Shown piece by piece: positions 1-8,815 of a stretch of DNA of 64,000 bases. A model generated the notes under the pieces. The model was not told the origin of the DNA. It worked only from the letters and a program-made list of their open reading frames with translations, and did not search any database. This stretch comes from Oceanisphaera psychrotolerans (GTDB lineage: Bacteria > Pseudomonadota > Gammaproteobacteria > Enterobacterales > Aeromonadaceae). The DNA lies in the NCBI RefSeq assembly GCF_001870485.1, contig NZ_MDKE01000066.1:62001-126000 (forward strand), written 5' to 3'. Numbering within the stretch: position 1 is the stretch's first letter; every line of letters begins with the position of its first letter. The translations under genes were made by a program, and so were the position numbers.

Positions 1-1094
1 AAGGCCATCGCCGGCCTGGTAGGGCTGGCCGCCGTACTCACCGTCAGCCTGATCTTCACCTTTTACGCCATCGTCTCCGGCTGGTTTGTCGCCTACGCCC
101 TGGAGCCGCTGGCCAGCATGGCGGGCGCCCATGATGCCGCCGGCTGGCTGACCGGCTTTTCCACCTCCCGCAACCTGGTGTTCACCCTGCTGTTCGCCCT
201 GCTGAGCCTCTATGTGGTCAGCCGGGGGCTGGAACAGGGCATCGAAAAATGGTCGACCCGACTGATGCCACTGCTGCTGATCATGCTGGTACTGCTGACC
301 GGTTACATGCTGCTGCAACCGGGCGCCGGCGAAGGCCTCAGGGCCTATCTGGTCCCGGACTTTTCGCGGGTACTGAACGGGAAGGTGCTGATCGGTGCCC
401 TGGGGCAGAGCTTTTTCTCGCTGTCGCTGGGCGCGGCGGTGATGATGCTGTATGGCTCCTACCTGAGCCGCCAGACCCGCATTCCGGCCCTGGCTGCCCA
501 GGTGACCCTGCTGGATACCGGCGTGGCCTTTCTGGCCGGTCTGCTGATCCTGCCCGCCATGTACGTGGCCCAGCACAACGGCGTGCCCATCTTTGCCGAA
601 GATGGCAGTCTGCTCAGCTCCGATACCCTGGTGTTCTCGGTCCTGCCCGCGCTGTTTGAAACCATGGGCCAGGCTCAGTACCCGGTGGCCTTCGCCTTCT
701 TCCTGCTGATGATGGTAGCGGCACTGACGTCATCCATTTCCATGCTGGAGGCGCCGGTGTCGCTGGCAATGGAGTCCACCGGCCTGTCGCGCATCAAGGC
801 CACCTGGCTGATGACCACGCTCTGTACCCTGGTAAGCCTGATCATCGTGTTCAACTTCGGCGCCCTGTTCGGCTGGTAATCACCCTCACCACCCAGTATG
901 CCCAGCCGTTGGTGAGCCTGTGCATCACGATCTATGCCGGTTGGGTCTGGCAGCGCAACAAGGTATTGGCCGAGCTGAAGTCGGGCTGCCCCGAACTGGA
1001 ACAGGGTCTGTTCTGGAAGGTCTGGCCCTGGTATGTGCGTTTCGTGTGCCCGGTACTGGTGCTGGTGGTGATTATTCAGTCAATCGCCGGCTAA
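1..1094 (+). CDS. Sodium-dependent NSS-family amino-acid transporter, 5'-truncated and frameshifted as sequenced
   Basis: The reading frame is open from base 1, so the start lies upstream of the window. About 293 residues run to a TAA at 877-879, with long hydrophobic segments typical of a neurotransmitter:sodium symporter. A second frame from about 876 to 1094 continues the protein: LVITLTTQYAQPLVSL, then a last membrane helix ending in WPWYVRFVCP, as at the C-terminus of bacterial NSS proteins. Adding one C in GGCTGG near 874 (GGCCTGG) joins the two parts as FGALFGLVITL. The family imports amino acids with sodium across the inner membrane; the substrate cannot be read from the sequence. A sequencing error is more likely than a true pseudogene because several genes in the window show the same kind of lesion. 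Confidence 0.8.
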
Positions 1095-1109
1095 AAGGCA
1101 AAGCATCGT

Positions 1110-1255
1110 CTGTATTGGCGTACGAGGAAAGAGGCAACAGGGTGTACAGGGAGGACACAGGGATCTGCTCCACCGACCTTCCGTTTCAGGGACGAAACGG
1201 AGAGCGTACAGGAAGTATTCACAGCGAGTCTGGGGAGCAGGCCCTTTGGCCTATT
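1110..1255. repeat. Dispersed intergenic repeat, copy A
   Basis: This non-coding stretch shares two diagnostic blocks with 6955-7070. The first is AGGGATCTGCTYCRCCGACC at 1159 and 6995, and the second is GCRGGCCCTTTGGCC at 1237 and 7048. The sequence between the blocks has diverged. It looks like a genus-specific intergenic repeat family. No coding capacity or transposase is visible. Confidence 0.5.
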
Positions 1256-1339
1256 ACATTAGGGTCGCGGCAAGAAACCGCATGACCCCGGCCAACTGCA
1301 AAAAATCGGCCAGGGGTCATGCCAGCATCAGAAAGCGGA

Positions 1340-3511
1340 TCAGTTAACCAGCCCGATGTGCTCCCTGAAGCCTGCCAGTTTGGTGCCGGCGCCTTCATCG
1401 GCCAGTGCCAGCAGAAAGGCATATTCCCGCGCCAGCTCATGATAAGACTCGAAGCGACCGGACTTGCCCCCATGGCCGGCCTCCATGTCGCAATGCAGTA
1501 GCAACAGGTTATCGTCGGTCTTCATCTCGCGCAGCTTGGCCACCCACTTGGCAGGCTCCCAGTACTGCACCTGAGAGTCGTGCAGGCCGGTGGTGACCAG
1601 CATATGCGGATAAGACTGCACCTGCACCTGATCGTAGGGGCTGTAGGACTTCATGTAGTGGTAATACTCGGGATCCGCCGGATTGCCCCACTCGTCGTAC
1701 TCACCGGTGGTCAGCGGAATGGAGTCGTCCAGCATGGTGGTCACCACGTCCACGAAAGGCACCGCCGCCACCACTCCCTTGAACAGCTTGGGCGCCATGT
1801 TGACCACCGAGGCCACCAGCAGTCCACCGGCGCTGCCGCCGGAAGCAAAAACCCGCTCCGAGTCGCCATAACCCTGCACTAACAGCTCGCGGGTAACATC
1901 GATAAAGTCGTGAAAGGTGTTCTCCTTGCTGAGCAGACGCCCCTGTTCATACCAGTCCCGCCCCAGTTCCTCGCCGCCGCGCACATGGGCGATGGCATAG
2001 ACAAAGCCACGGTCGAGCAGGCTCAGGCGCGAGCTGCTGAAGTCCGGATCCATGCTGGCACCGTAAGAACCGTAGGCATACACCAGCAGCGGATTGCTGC
2101 CATCGCGCTTGAACTTGTCGGCCCGGTATACCAGCGACACCGGCACCCTGGCGCCGTCCCGTGCGGTGACCCACAGTCGTTCGCTGCGGTAGTCGTCGGC
2201 ATTGAACTGCTCGCCCACATACTGCTGCTTGAGTTCGCGCCGCTCCTGGGTGTCCATGTTCACTTCATAGATGGTGGTCGGACGGGTCATGGAGGAATAG
2301 CCGTAGCGCAACCAGGGGCTGTCGTCCTCGGCGTTTACCCCCAGCCAGGTCACATAGGCGGGATCATCGAAGCGGATGTCGTGTTCACGGCCATCCTTGC
2401 GGTGGATCTGGCGCAGATGCACCAACCCCTCGCTGCGCTCTTCCAGCACCAGCCAGTCGCGGAACAGGGTAAAGCCTTCCAGCAACACGTCTTCCCGGGC
2501 CGGGATCAGTGGCTGCCATTGCTCCGTGCTGCCGTTTTCCGCCAGATAGAGGCCGAAGTTGGTGCCGTCCTTGTTGGAACGGACATAAAACTGGCCCTGA
2601 TAGTGTTCGAGGTCGTACTCGTGGCCACGCTGGCGGGGCAAAAATACCTGCGCCGGTGCTGCAGGGTCATTGGCCGGAATCAGGTTGATCTCGCTGGATA
2701 CCGTATTCCAGGAACCGATGACGATGTAATCTTCCGAGCGGCTCTTGTAGATGCTGGTATAAAAACTGGGATCCTGTTCTTCATGCACCAGCACGTCTTC
2801 GCTCTGGGGCGTACCCAGGGTATGACGGTACACCTGGTAGGGCAGCAGGGTATTTTCGTCCTGCCTGACGTAGAACAGGGTCTTGCCGTCGTTGGCCCAT
2901 TCAATATTGCCGGAGGTGTTTTCCAGCACTTCATCAAACAGCTCGCCGGTCTGCAGCGACTTGAAACGGACCTGATACTGACGACGGGAGACAAAATCTT
3001 CGGCAAAGGCCAGGGTCTGTTGATCGGGGCTGACCGCAACCTGACCCAGGCCATAGTAGGCCTGATCCCGGGCACGTTCGTTGCCGTCCAGCAGCAATTC
3101 AATCTGCTCGGGTTGTCCTTCGGGATGGCGTTCGATAATGCCGTATTCCTGACCCTTCTGGTAACGGGTCTGGTAGCGGTAACCGTTTTTCAGATAGGGA
3201 ACCGAGCTGTCGTCCTGACGGATACGGGCGATCATCTCCTGGTACAGCTCTTCCTGCAGCGTATTCAGCGGTGTGAGCACCTGCTCACTGTACCGGTTTT
3301 CCTGCTCCAGATAGGTAAGCACCTGCGGATCGTCGCGTTCGTCATCCCGCATCCAGTGATAATTGTCGATCCGGGTATCGTCGTGGTTGATCAGAACATG
3401 AGGAATTTTCTTGGCGACAGGAGGCTTTACTTCCACATCAGCACCTTTAGCGTGGGGTTTGGCACAAGCCACCCATGCTAACATCAAGCAAAGCGTAACC
3501 CTATTGCGCAT
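1340..3511 (-). CDS. ptrB: Oligopeptidase B-like S9 serine peptidase with an N-terminal export signal
   Basis: The 723-residue protein has a seven-bladed propeller region followed by an alpha/beta-hydrolase domain. The catalytic triad is visible: Ser560 in GGSAGG, Asp645 in LHDSQV and His680 in EAGHGG. It should cleave short peptides after basic residues. The start is the ATG at 3511, because AAGGAG lies 7-8 bases upstream of it; an in-frame codon at 3535 has no such site. Unlike the cytosolic Escherichia coli enzyme (about 686 residues), the N-terminus has a basic stretch, a hydrophobic core and an AWVAC sequence. This suggests a periplasmic or imperfect lipoprotein form. The gene converges with the NSS transporter. 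Confidence 0.88.
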   Translation of the reverse strand: MRNRVTLCLMLAWVACAKPHAKGADVEVKPPVAKKIPHVLINHDDTRIDNYHWMRDDERDDPQVLTYLEQENRYSEQVLTPLNTLQEELYQEMIARIRQDDSSVPYLKNGYRYQTRYQKGQEYGIIERHPEGQPEQIELLLDGNERARDQAYYGLGQVAVSPDQQTLAFAEDFVSRRQYQVRFKSLQTGELFDEVLENTSGNIEWANDGKTLFYVRQDENTLLPYQVYRHTLGTPQSEDVLVHEEQDPSFYTSIYKSRSEDYIVIGSWNTVSSEINLIPANDPAAPAQVFLPRQRGHEYDLEHYQGQFYVRSNKDGTNFGLYLAENGSTEQWQPLIPAREDVLLEGFTLFRDWLVLEERSEGLVHLRQIHRKDGREHDIRFDDPAYVTWLGVNAEDDSPWLRYGYSSMTRPTTIYEVNMDTQERRELKQQYVGEQFNADDYRSERLWVTARDGARVPVSLVYRADKFKRDGSNPLLVYAYGSYGASMDPDFSSSRLSLLDRGFVYAIAHVRGGEELGRDWYEQGRLLSKENTFHDFIDVTRELLVQGYGDSERVFASGGSAGGLLVASVVNMAPKLFKGVVAAVPFVDVVTTMLDDSIPLTTGEYDEWGNPADPEYYHYMKSYSPYDQVQVQSYPHMLVTTGLHDSQVQYWEPAKWVAKLREMKTDDNLLLLHCDMEAGHGGKSGRFESYHELAREYAFLLALADEGAGTKLAGFREHIGLVN

Positions 3512-3661
3512 CAAATTGCTCCTTGTCTTCGACAATCCAGAATTGGTTTAATTTTAACCAGATCGGCACCCGCGCACCAACGTATTTACTGAAAAATGCG
3601 AAGAGAAGCAGCATAAAAACTCGTGTGGAACCTTATTTTACCGGCTCCACCATCGAAGTGA

Positions 3662-3976
3662 TTACTTACGCCGCCAACTACCATCGGCCAGCTGGATATA
3701 GTGTCCGCTGGCAGTACGCTCGATATTCAGCTGGCCGGCGCGAGCTTGCACCACGGTCAGGCTGGTACCGGTTTTCCGGGCGATATCCTGATAATTTTCC
3801 AGCCGTTTGCGATTGATATCGCTGGCGATGGCGTTCACCTCACCACTGCCGCGCACCACGCCCACCAGGCCATTCAGCTGCTCGCCAATCAGGCCCTGCT
3901 GCTTGGCTTGCTGCAGGTCCAGCGCCCAGGCCGACCAGCTCAGACAGGCCGCCAATATCACTGCCAACCACCGCAT
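3662..3976 (-). CDS. ydbL: YdbL-family (DUF1318) periplasmic protein
   Basis: This 104-residue protein has a clear signal peptide ending near AWALDL and the compact DUF1318 body with QGLIGE and GYIQ-like segments. It is the last gene of a ydbH-ynbE-ydbL unit; spacing to ynbE is 9 bases. In enterobacteria YdbL partners YdbH and YnbE, which form an intermembrane bridge implicated in phospholipid transport to the outer membrane. The role here is inferred from that conserved order. Confidence 0.88.
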   Translation of the reverse strand: MRWLAVILAACLSWSAWALDLQQAKQQGLIGEQLNGLVGVVRGSGEVNAIASDINRKRLENYQDIARKTGTSLTVVQARAGQLNIERTASGHYIQLADGSWRRK

Positions 3977-3985
3977 AGAGACTCC

Positions 3986-4192
3986 TCAGAACAATTCCTG
4001 TTCCTGTTCAAACAATTTTTCCAGCTCCCGATCCACCCGGACCCGGATTTCGTGATCCACCTTGACGTTCAGGTTGACGGTAATGGGCTTGTCCGGCACC
4101 ACCACTTCCACCCTGGGCGTGCAGGCGCTCAGTAACAAACCCAATAACACGCCCTGTAACAAGGGGCCAATCATGGCCGCACGTTTATGCAT
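3986..4192 (-). CDS. ynbE: YnbE-family outer-membrane lipoprotein
   Basis: The 68-residue product has a signal peptide with lipobox LLSAC, followed by TPRVEVVVPDKPITVNLNVKVDHE, shown here only as a landmark for the beta-strand-rich YnbE core, and an acidic C-terminus. The stop of ydbH at 4193 directly abuts its start, so the two are translationally linked. YnbE is the outer-membrane partner that extends the YdbH beta-sheet bridge in Escherichia coli. The small size and lipobox make the identification secure. Confidence 0.88.
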   Translation of the reverse strand: MHKRAAMIGPLLQGVLLGLLLSACTPRVEVVVPDKPITVNLNVKVDHEIRVRVDRELEKLFEQEQELF

Positions 4193-6001
4193 TTACTCAC
4201 TCTCCCCCTGTAGCCTGGCCGGCAATCGCTCACTCAATTCCTGGGCGAAGCGCAGACTGGCCAGCAACTGTAGCAGGTTTTCCTGGTGGCGATAATTGAA
4301 GTTGACCGGGTGCATTTTACCCATCACCGGCGCCTGCCCCCGCAATCGGCTGTCGATCACCGCCTCGCCACCGGGCGCCATCGAAATGTCCGCTTCCAGC
4401 CGGCGATAACGCAGGTCGCTGAGCAACCCCAGAGTCAGCCCGAGCGACAGATTGCTCTCGCCAGTGGCCAATAACTGTGCACCGGCCTGATAGGATATCC
4501 AGCCATTATCACTATAGGCCTTGCCGGCGGTAACGCTAAAACCCTGCTCGAACGAAAACGGCAGTCGTCCGTTCAGCCTGCCGTTACCGGTCAGCCCGTC
4601 GACACGGGCGTAACTCAGCACCTGCGCCAGCGAAATATCGCTCAGGTGCACCTCGCCATGGGGCGCCGCGGTGAGCGCCATGGGAGCCAGCGCCAGCTGG
4701 CCGCCAAAGGCCTTGGCGGTCAGCCCGGACAGCCAGGGGCCGCGCTGACGCCAGTCCAGCGCGGCGTGAATATCGGTAATGGGTATCCCCACCTCAAGCT
4801 TCGCCGCAGAGACAGCCTGGGGACCGATGCCCTGCAGCCTTTGCTGCTCCCAGCGCAGCCTGAACCTGGCCGCCAGCTGTTCGGCGTGCATATCCCGGTA
4901 ACTCAGCCGCCCCTCGCTGAGTTCGGCCTCCAGATCTATCGGTTGCCCGGTGTCGAGTAAATTCGGCGCCTGCAGCGACAACCGCAATCGGCCAGCCTCG
5001 GGCTCCAGCCCCACCGGCAGCGCCAGCCAGCCGTTCAGCCATTGCCACAATCCGGTAACGGGCAATGACTGGGCCGGTACGACCAGTGCCAGACCCCGGT
5101 CGTAACGCCAGTCGCCCTTCAACTGCAAATCAGCGCCCAGATCCAGTGCCACCGAGCCCCGCCGCCGATCCAGCCCCGTACCGCTCAGCAGCAGTGCCGC
5201 ACCGGGAAAGACCTGTTGCTGCCAGCGCCCCCGTTGCCAGTGCAAGCGCATACGCCAGTCACCTTCCAGCGACGACGCCCCCACCGGCCTCAGCTCCAGC
5301 TGATTGAGCTCCAGATGCTTCCAGTTTAACCGTGCCACCTTGAGTCGCGACTCCGGCAGCAACTGCCAGCCCTGGGGTCCTTGCTCGGCGGTCAGCTGTA
5401 ATTGCCAGCCGCCGGCCAATGGCGCCGGCAGCTCGCCTTCGGCCAGCCACTGCAAGGGCTGCCCCGGCTGCCAGTCACCACTGAGGGTCACAGGCTGGTT
5501 CAAGGTCGACGCGAGCAGGGCTCCCGGCAACTCCCCCTGCCAGCGCCATCCCTGCCGTTCCGGTGCCAGGGTAAACTGCGCCGCGCCCGCATCCGTTTGC
5601 CAGACAATCTCGAGATGCTGCCGATGATGGCGCAGCTCGGCGGCGCCGGTGAGCATCACCTTGGGCAGATACAGGGTCAGACGGTCGACGCGAAAATCGA
5701 TGGGCGGCAAGGTCAGCAGCAACGACAGCGCGTCACGTTCCCCTTTGGCTCCGCCACCGCCACTGCGAGAGCAGCCCAGATCCAGGCTCAACTGCTCCAG
5801 CCCTCCCTCCAGGCGACCTTCGTTCAGCGTCAGCGTCAGGCCATGGGCCTGCTCTCTGGGGCAGGCCGGTACCTGTGCCCGGGCCAGCGTCGCCTGGGCG
5901 TGCAGCCACTCCGGCAACGGCAATGCCGATACCATCGCGGGCAGCAGCAGCCCCGTCCAGCACAACAGCCGTAATACCATATTCCTCTTCAAGCAGTTCA
6001 A
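4193..6001 (-). CDS. ydbH: YdbH-family AsmA-like intermembrane bridge protein, unusually short
   Basis: The 602-residue protein has an N-terminal signal or anchor (residues about 1-28) and long amphipathic beta-rich repeats. Its C-terminal part matches the family end that abuts YnbE. YdbH is one of the AsmA-like proteins (with TamB and YhdP) thought to carry lipids between membranes. It is clearly shorter than the roughly 880 residues of Escherichia coli YdbH, so the bridge may be shorter or the N-terminal part divergent. The start is uncertain: TTG at 6001 has GGTGAG just upstream, and an in-frame ATG at 5980 has AGAGGA very close to it. It is the first gene of the operon and is divergent from the DUF2500 gene. 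Confidence 0.82.
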   Translation of the reverse strand: MNCLKRNMVLRLLCWTGLLLPAMVSALPLPEWLHAQATLARAQVPACPREQAHGLTLTLNEGRLEGGLEQLSLDLGCSRSGGGGAKGERDALSLLLTLPPIDFRVDRLTLYLPKVMLTGAAELRHHRQHLEIVWQTDAGAAQFTLAPERQGWRWQGELPGALLASTLNQPVTLSGDWQPGQPLQWLAEGELPAPLAGGWQLQLTAEQGPQGWQLLPESRLKVARLNWKHLELNQLELRPVGASSLEGDWRMRLHWQRGRWQQQVFPGAALLLSGTGLDRRRGSVALDLGADLQLKGDWRYDRGLALVVPAQSLPVTGLWQWLNGWLALPVGLEPEAGRLRLSLQAPNLLDTGQPIDLEAELSEGRLSYRDMHAEQLAARFRLRWEQQRLQGIGPQAVSAAKLEVGIPITDIHAALDWRQRGPWLSGLTAKAFGGQLALAPMALTAAPHGEVHLSDISLAQVLSYARVDGLTGNGRLNGRLPFSFEQGFSVTAGKAYSDNGWISYQAGAQLLATGESNLSLGLTLGLLSDLRYRRLEADISMAPGGEAVIDSRLRGQAPVMGKMHPVNFNYRHQENLLQLLASLRFAQELSERLPARLQGESE

Positions 6002-6074
6002 GGCTCACCTTCATCAAATCGGCTTGCATCGTTGCACACAGCCATTAAGCTGAACAAAACAGGGAGTGAATTCC

Positions 6075-6431
6075 ATGGGCAAGATCGTGTTCTGGGGCAT
6101 TATTGCCATCGCCGCCGTGGTGATCGGCCGGCGACTCTATCGCTACTTTTATAATAGCCGCCAGCCGCAACACAGCCTGGCGGTACTGGTAGCGAACAAG
6201 CACACCCGGGAATTCATGGGCCGGACCCGCAAAGACCAGACCGAGATGCCACCGCCGCGCGTTCAGTATTACGTGACCTTCAGGCCACTGGAGGGCAGCG
6301 AGGAACGGGAGTTCCGGGTCAGTCAGCATTTATACGAACAGCTGAACAAGGAAGAAACCGGCACCCTGGTCTTTCAGGGCAGCCGGTTTATCGCCTTCGA
6401 GCCGGACGAGACAATTCTGGATAACGACTGA
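6075..6431 (+). CDS. DUF2500-family membrane-anchored protein
   Basis: This 118-residue protein has one N-terminal membrane helix (about residues 3-22), then a soluble domain with QYYVTFRPLEG, FRVSQHLYEQL and GTLVFQGSRF, which are hallmarks of DUF2500 (YhhM-like). The ATG at 6075 is preferred over a GTG at 6066 because AGGGAG at 6061-6066 is correctly spaced for the former. Function is unknown; the protein probably faces the cytoplasm or periplasm from the inner membrane. Confidence 0.85.
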   Translation: MGKIVFWGIIAIAAVVIGRRLYRYFYNSRQPQHSLAVLVANKHTREFMGRTRKDQTEMPPPRVQYYVTFRPLEGSEEREFRVSQHLYEQLNKEETGTLVFQGSRFIAFEPDETILDND

Positions 6432-6520
6432 AGACAGCGCCATTATCCCCGTATTCGGGGCGGCAGCCGGGTGGTATCCTGCTATCATTGCGCCATCTTA
6501 TTGTCTTCTCTGGAGTTATT

Positions 6521-6910
6521 ATGTCTTATCTGGCCGTTAAACACGCCCATATGATGTTTGCCCTGATCAGCATCACCCTGTTCATGCTGCGCGCCTGGCT
6601 GGCCGTGCCCTCTCCTGACCGCATCAACAGCAAGCTGCTGAAGATACTGCCCCATGTCAACGATACCCTGCTGCTGGCCCTGGGAGTCTGGCTGGCGGTA
6701 CAGAGCCAGCAAATCCCCTTCGGCAACAGCCCCTGGCTCACCGCCAAGGTCATCGGTCTGGTGCTGTATATCGTGATCGGCACCATCGCCATCAAGCGCG
6801 GCAAGACCCGTGGCCAGCGCCTGGGCGCCGCCCTGGCTTCCATCGCTATCTTCGCCTACATCTACGGCGCCGCCGTCAGCAAGTCTCCGCTGTCCTGGCT
6901 GGCGTTGTAA
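6521..6910 (+). CDS. SirB-family integral membrane protein
   Basis: This 129-residue protein has four predicted membrane segments and the SirB motifs KHAHMM near the N-terminus and LPHVNDTLLL in the middle. The ATG at 6521 has GGAG five bases upstream; an upstream TTG in frame lacks a site. SirB proteins are small, widespread in gammaproteobacteria and of unknown biochemical role. It is a single gene here. Confidence 0.85.
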   Translation: MSYLAVKHAHMMFALISITLFMLRAWLAVPSPDRINSKLLKILPHVNDTLLLALGVWLAVQSQQIPFGNSPWLTAKVIGLVLYIVIGTIAIKRGKTRGQRLGAALASIAIFAYIYGAAVSKSPLSWLAL

Positions 6911-7078
6911 TACCAATTCCATTAAGTATCTGAGTCACACCGAGGCCTCCGGTACCAGAGCCAACAGGCAACGCCGGAGCATCGAAGAAGACGAAGGGAT
7001 CTGCTTCGCCGACCATCACAGGGAATGTGCTTGAGCGGGTCGAAGAAGCGGGCCCTTTGGCCGCGGTGTGATCGTTTA
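6911..7078. repeat. Dispersed intergenic repeat, copy B
   Basis: The region between the SirB-like gene and the convergent M14 peptidase contains the same two blocks as copy A, at 6995 and 7048. It begins with TAATACCAATTCC. A related reverse-oriented TATACCAATCCCGC occurs at about 14280-14294. No reading frame with coding character is present. Confidence 0.5.
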
Positions 7079-7086
7079 ACCGAAGC

Positions 7087-8616
7087 TCAGTATTCCACCA
7101 CCGGGAAGACCGGAAAGGCACCCGGCTGCAACCAGCTCCAGCCCTCTTCCTGATACAGAGCATTGGCCGAACGCGGGTCCAGCATCAGAGCCGCCAGCGG
7201 CGCCAGGGGCTGGCCCATCGGCACCAGCAAATCCCCCCGTTGCAGGGTAACGCTTTGCCGGTTCACCCGTACCTCGGGCTTCACCTTCTCCCGCACCCCG
7301 GGCCTTGCCTCGGATTGCTTTCGCACCGCTGTTATTTCCAGCCTATCCACCAGCAGCTGGCGAGGTTCGGACACCGTTTCGAAGGTAATATGATGATGCG
7401 CCAGCCAGCGGGCCATTCGCTCCCGCTCCCGGGTCACGGCATAGGCCGCCGCCAGCGGCACCGGCTCCCGGGTGACGATGGCTTCCCGATTGCGAAAACG
7501 GTGCAGCTGCTTATGGCCATCGGCCATGCGCACCAGCGGCAGCGTGATTTCGGGTTGCTCTCGATTGGTGCCAAAGCTCACTCCCATCCACAGGGTCCGG
7601 TCGGCGTCGGCCGATTGCCACCGTTGTCGGGCTCGATGTGACAGGGCCAGCAGCGGCTCGGCTTCATCCGCCACCAGCTGCAGCATCGCCAGCATGCTCA
7701 GGTGTTGCTTGCGCACCCGCTCGGCAATATTGCGCGGCGTGGCATACACACCGGCTTTATTGTCGAGCCGGTTCTCTACCAGAATCGACACCCGCCCCTG
7801 CATGGCCGCATAGTTGCGCAGGTTGGTAATCCCCAGGCCTCCACGAGACACGGCCTGGTCGAGGCTGGTGATCTCGCCCCGGTAGCGCACCGCCGCCAGC
7901 CCCGCCGACGACACTCGCTCGATCAAGGCCGGCAACAGCGTGTGCTCGGTATATTCACGCAGCCGGCCGTCGATATTGGGATTGTTGCCCATATCAAACT
8001 GGGCCTCCACATCGGTCATCCAGCCCTGCTCCCGGGTCAGTACCCGTTTCCAGATACCGGACTCGTGGGCATCAAACACCACATCCGGATCGAAACGATG
8101 CAGGGCATCGACCAGCAAGCGGGTTTCACCCGCCTGCAGGGCCACGTAGTCGATATTGGTGTTGTCGTTATTGGCATTGTGACGCGAAGACAGATCGCGT
8201 CCGTCGGGATTAGCCATGGCCACCAGCACCAGATTGAGTCGACGCAACAGCTCCGGGTGCTCGCCGGCCACCAGTTCCCGGGCCAGCTGCTGCATGGCTT
8301 CGGCGCCAGAGGGCTCGTTACCGTGCTGAGAGCCGAACATCATCACCGTCGGCTTGTGTTGCTCACCAACAGCGCCCTGCAAAAACGACGGCGATTCAGA
8401 AAGCAGCAATGCCGGTATCGGCCGGCCACCGGCCGAGGTACCCAGTGCCACCCGCCGCGCCCGCGGCGACAGGGTGTCCAGTGTCATGAGGTAGTCATCG
8501 ATGGTCCGGCTGTCGGGCAAAGACTGCTTTTTTGTCTGTTCGAAGGGGGTAGGCGGTATGGATTGCGCCCAGACCAGGCTGCTGCACAGCAGCAGAAAAA
8601 CCGCTGAAATTCTCAC
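7087..8616 (-). CDS. Exported M14-family zinc carboxypeptidase-like protein
   Basis: This 509-residue protein begins with a signal peptide (cleavage likely after SLVWA). The zinc-site motif HGNE appears about residue 98, NPDGRD follows, and a third ligand is in DAHES, all as in M14 metallocarboxypeptidases and related desuccinylases. The C-terminal 150 residues are a less conserved extension. The start is a GTG at 8616 with GAGG about seven bases upstream. It probably trims peptides in the periplasm; the exact substrate is unknown. Confidence 0.8.
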   Translation of the reverse strand: MRISAVFLLLCSSLVWAQSIPPTPFEQTKKQSLPDSRTIDDYLMTLDTLSPRARRVALGTSAGGRPIPALLLSESPSFLQGAVGEQHKPTVMMFGSQHGNEPSGAEAMQQLARELVAGEHPELLRRLNLVLVAMANPDGRDLSSRHNANNDNTNIDYVALQAGETRLLVDALHRFDPDVVFDAHESGIWKRVLTREQGWMTDVEAQFDMGNNPNIDGRLREYTEHTLLPALIERVSSAGLAAVRYRGEITSLDQAVSRGGLGITNLRNYAAMQGRVSILVENRLDNKAGVYATPRNIAERVRKQHLSMLAMLQLVADEAEPLLALSHRARQRWQSADADRTLWMGVSFGTNREQPEITLPLVRMADGHKQLHRFRNREAIVTREPVPLAAAYAVTRERERMARWLAHHHITFETVSEPRQLLVDRLEITAVRKQSEARPGVREKVKPEVRVNRQSVTLQRGDLLVPMGQPLAPLAALMLDPRSANALYQEEGWSWLQPGAFPVFPVVEY

Positions 8617-8755
8617 AACAACCTCAATAAATTAATTCATTTCAATTGGTTATATACGAAAGTGCAGAAAAAAGACAATAGCCCTCCAGCGTCAGGATCA
8701 GACCATCAACAAGCAGTTGTAGAAAAATGGCGACAGTCTCCCTTCAAAACATTGC

Positions 8756-8791
8756 GACAAAACTTGTCACAACCTGCACCTAGGATAGAAT
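8756..8791 (+). promoter_or_regulatory. Probable promoter and inverted repeat upstream of the WYL regulator
   Basis: TTGTCA (8764-8769) and TAGAAT (8786-8791) are separated by 16 bases and lie about 25 bases before the start codon. GACAA-AAC-TTGTC at 8756-8768 is an inverted repeat overlapping the -35 element and could be an autoregulatory operator. The assignment rests on sequence only. Confidence 0.45.
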
Positions 8792-8815
8792 CATCCCAAG
8801 CAAGAGGGCATCACC

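Noticed and set aside
1910-3481. Plus-strand open frame of 523 codons opposite the oligopeptidase gene
   Set aside because: It is antisense to a gene with a complete catalytic triad and ribosome site. High GC leaves long spurious frames, and it matches no family.
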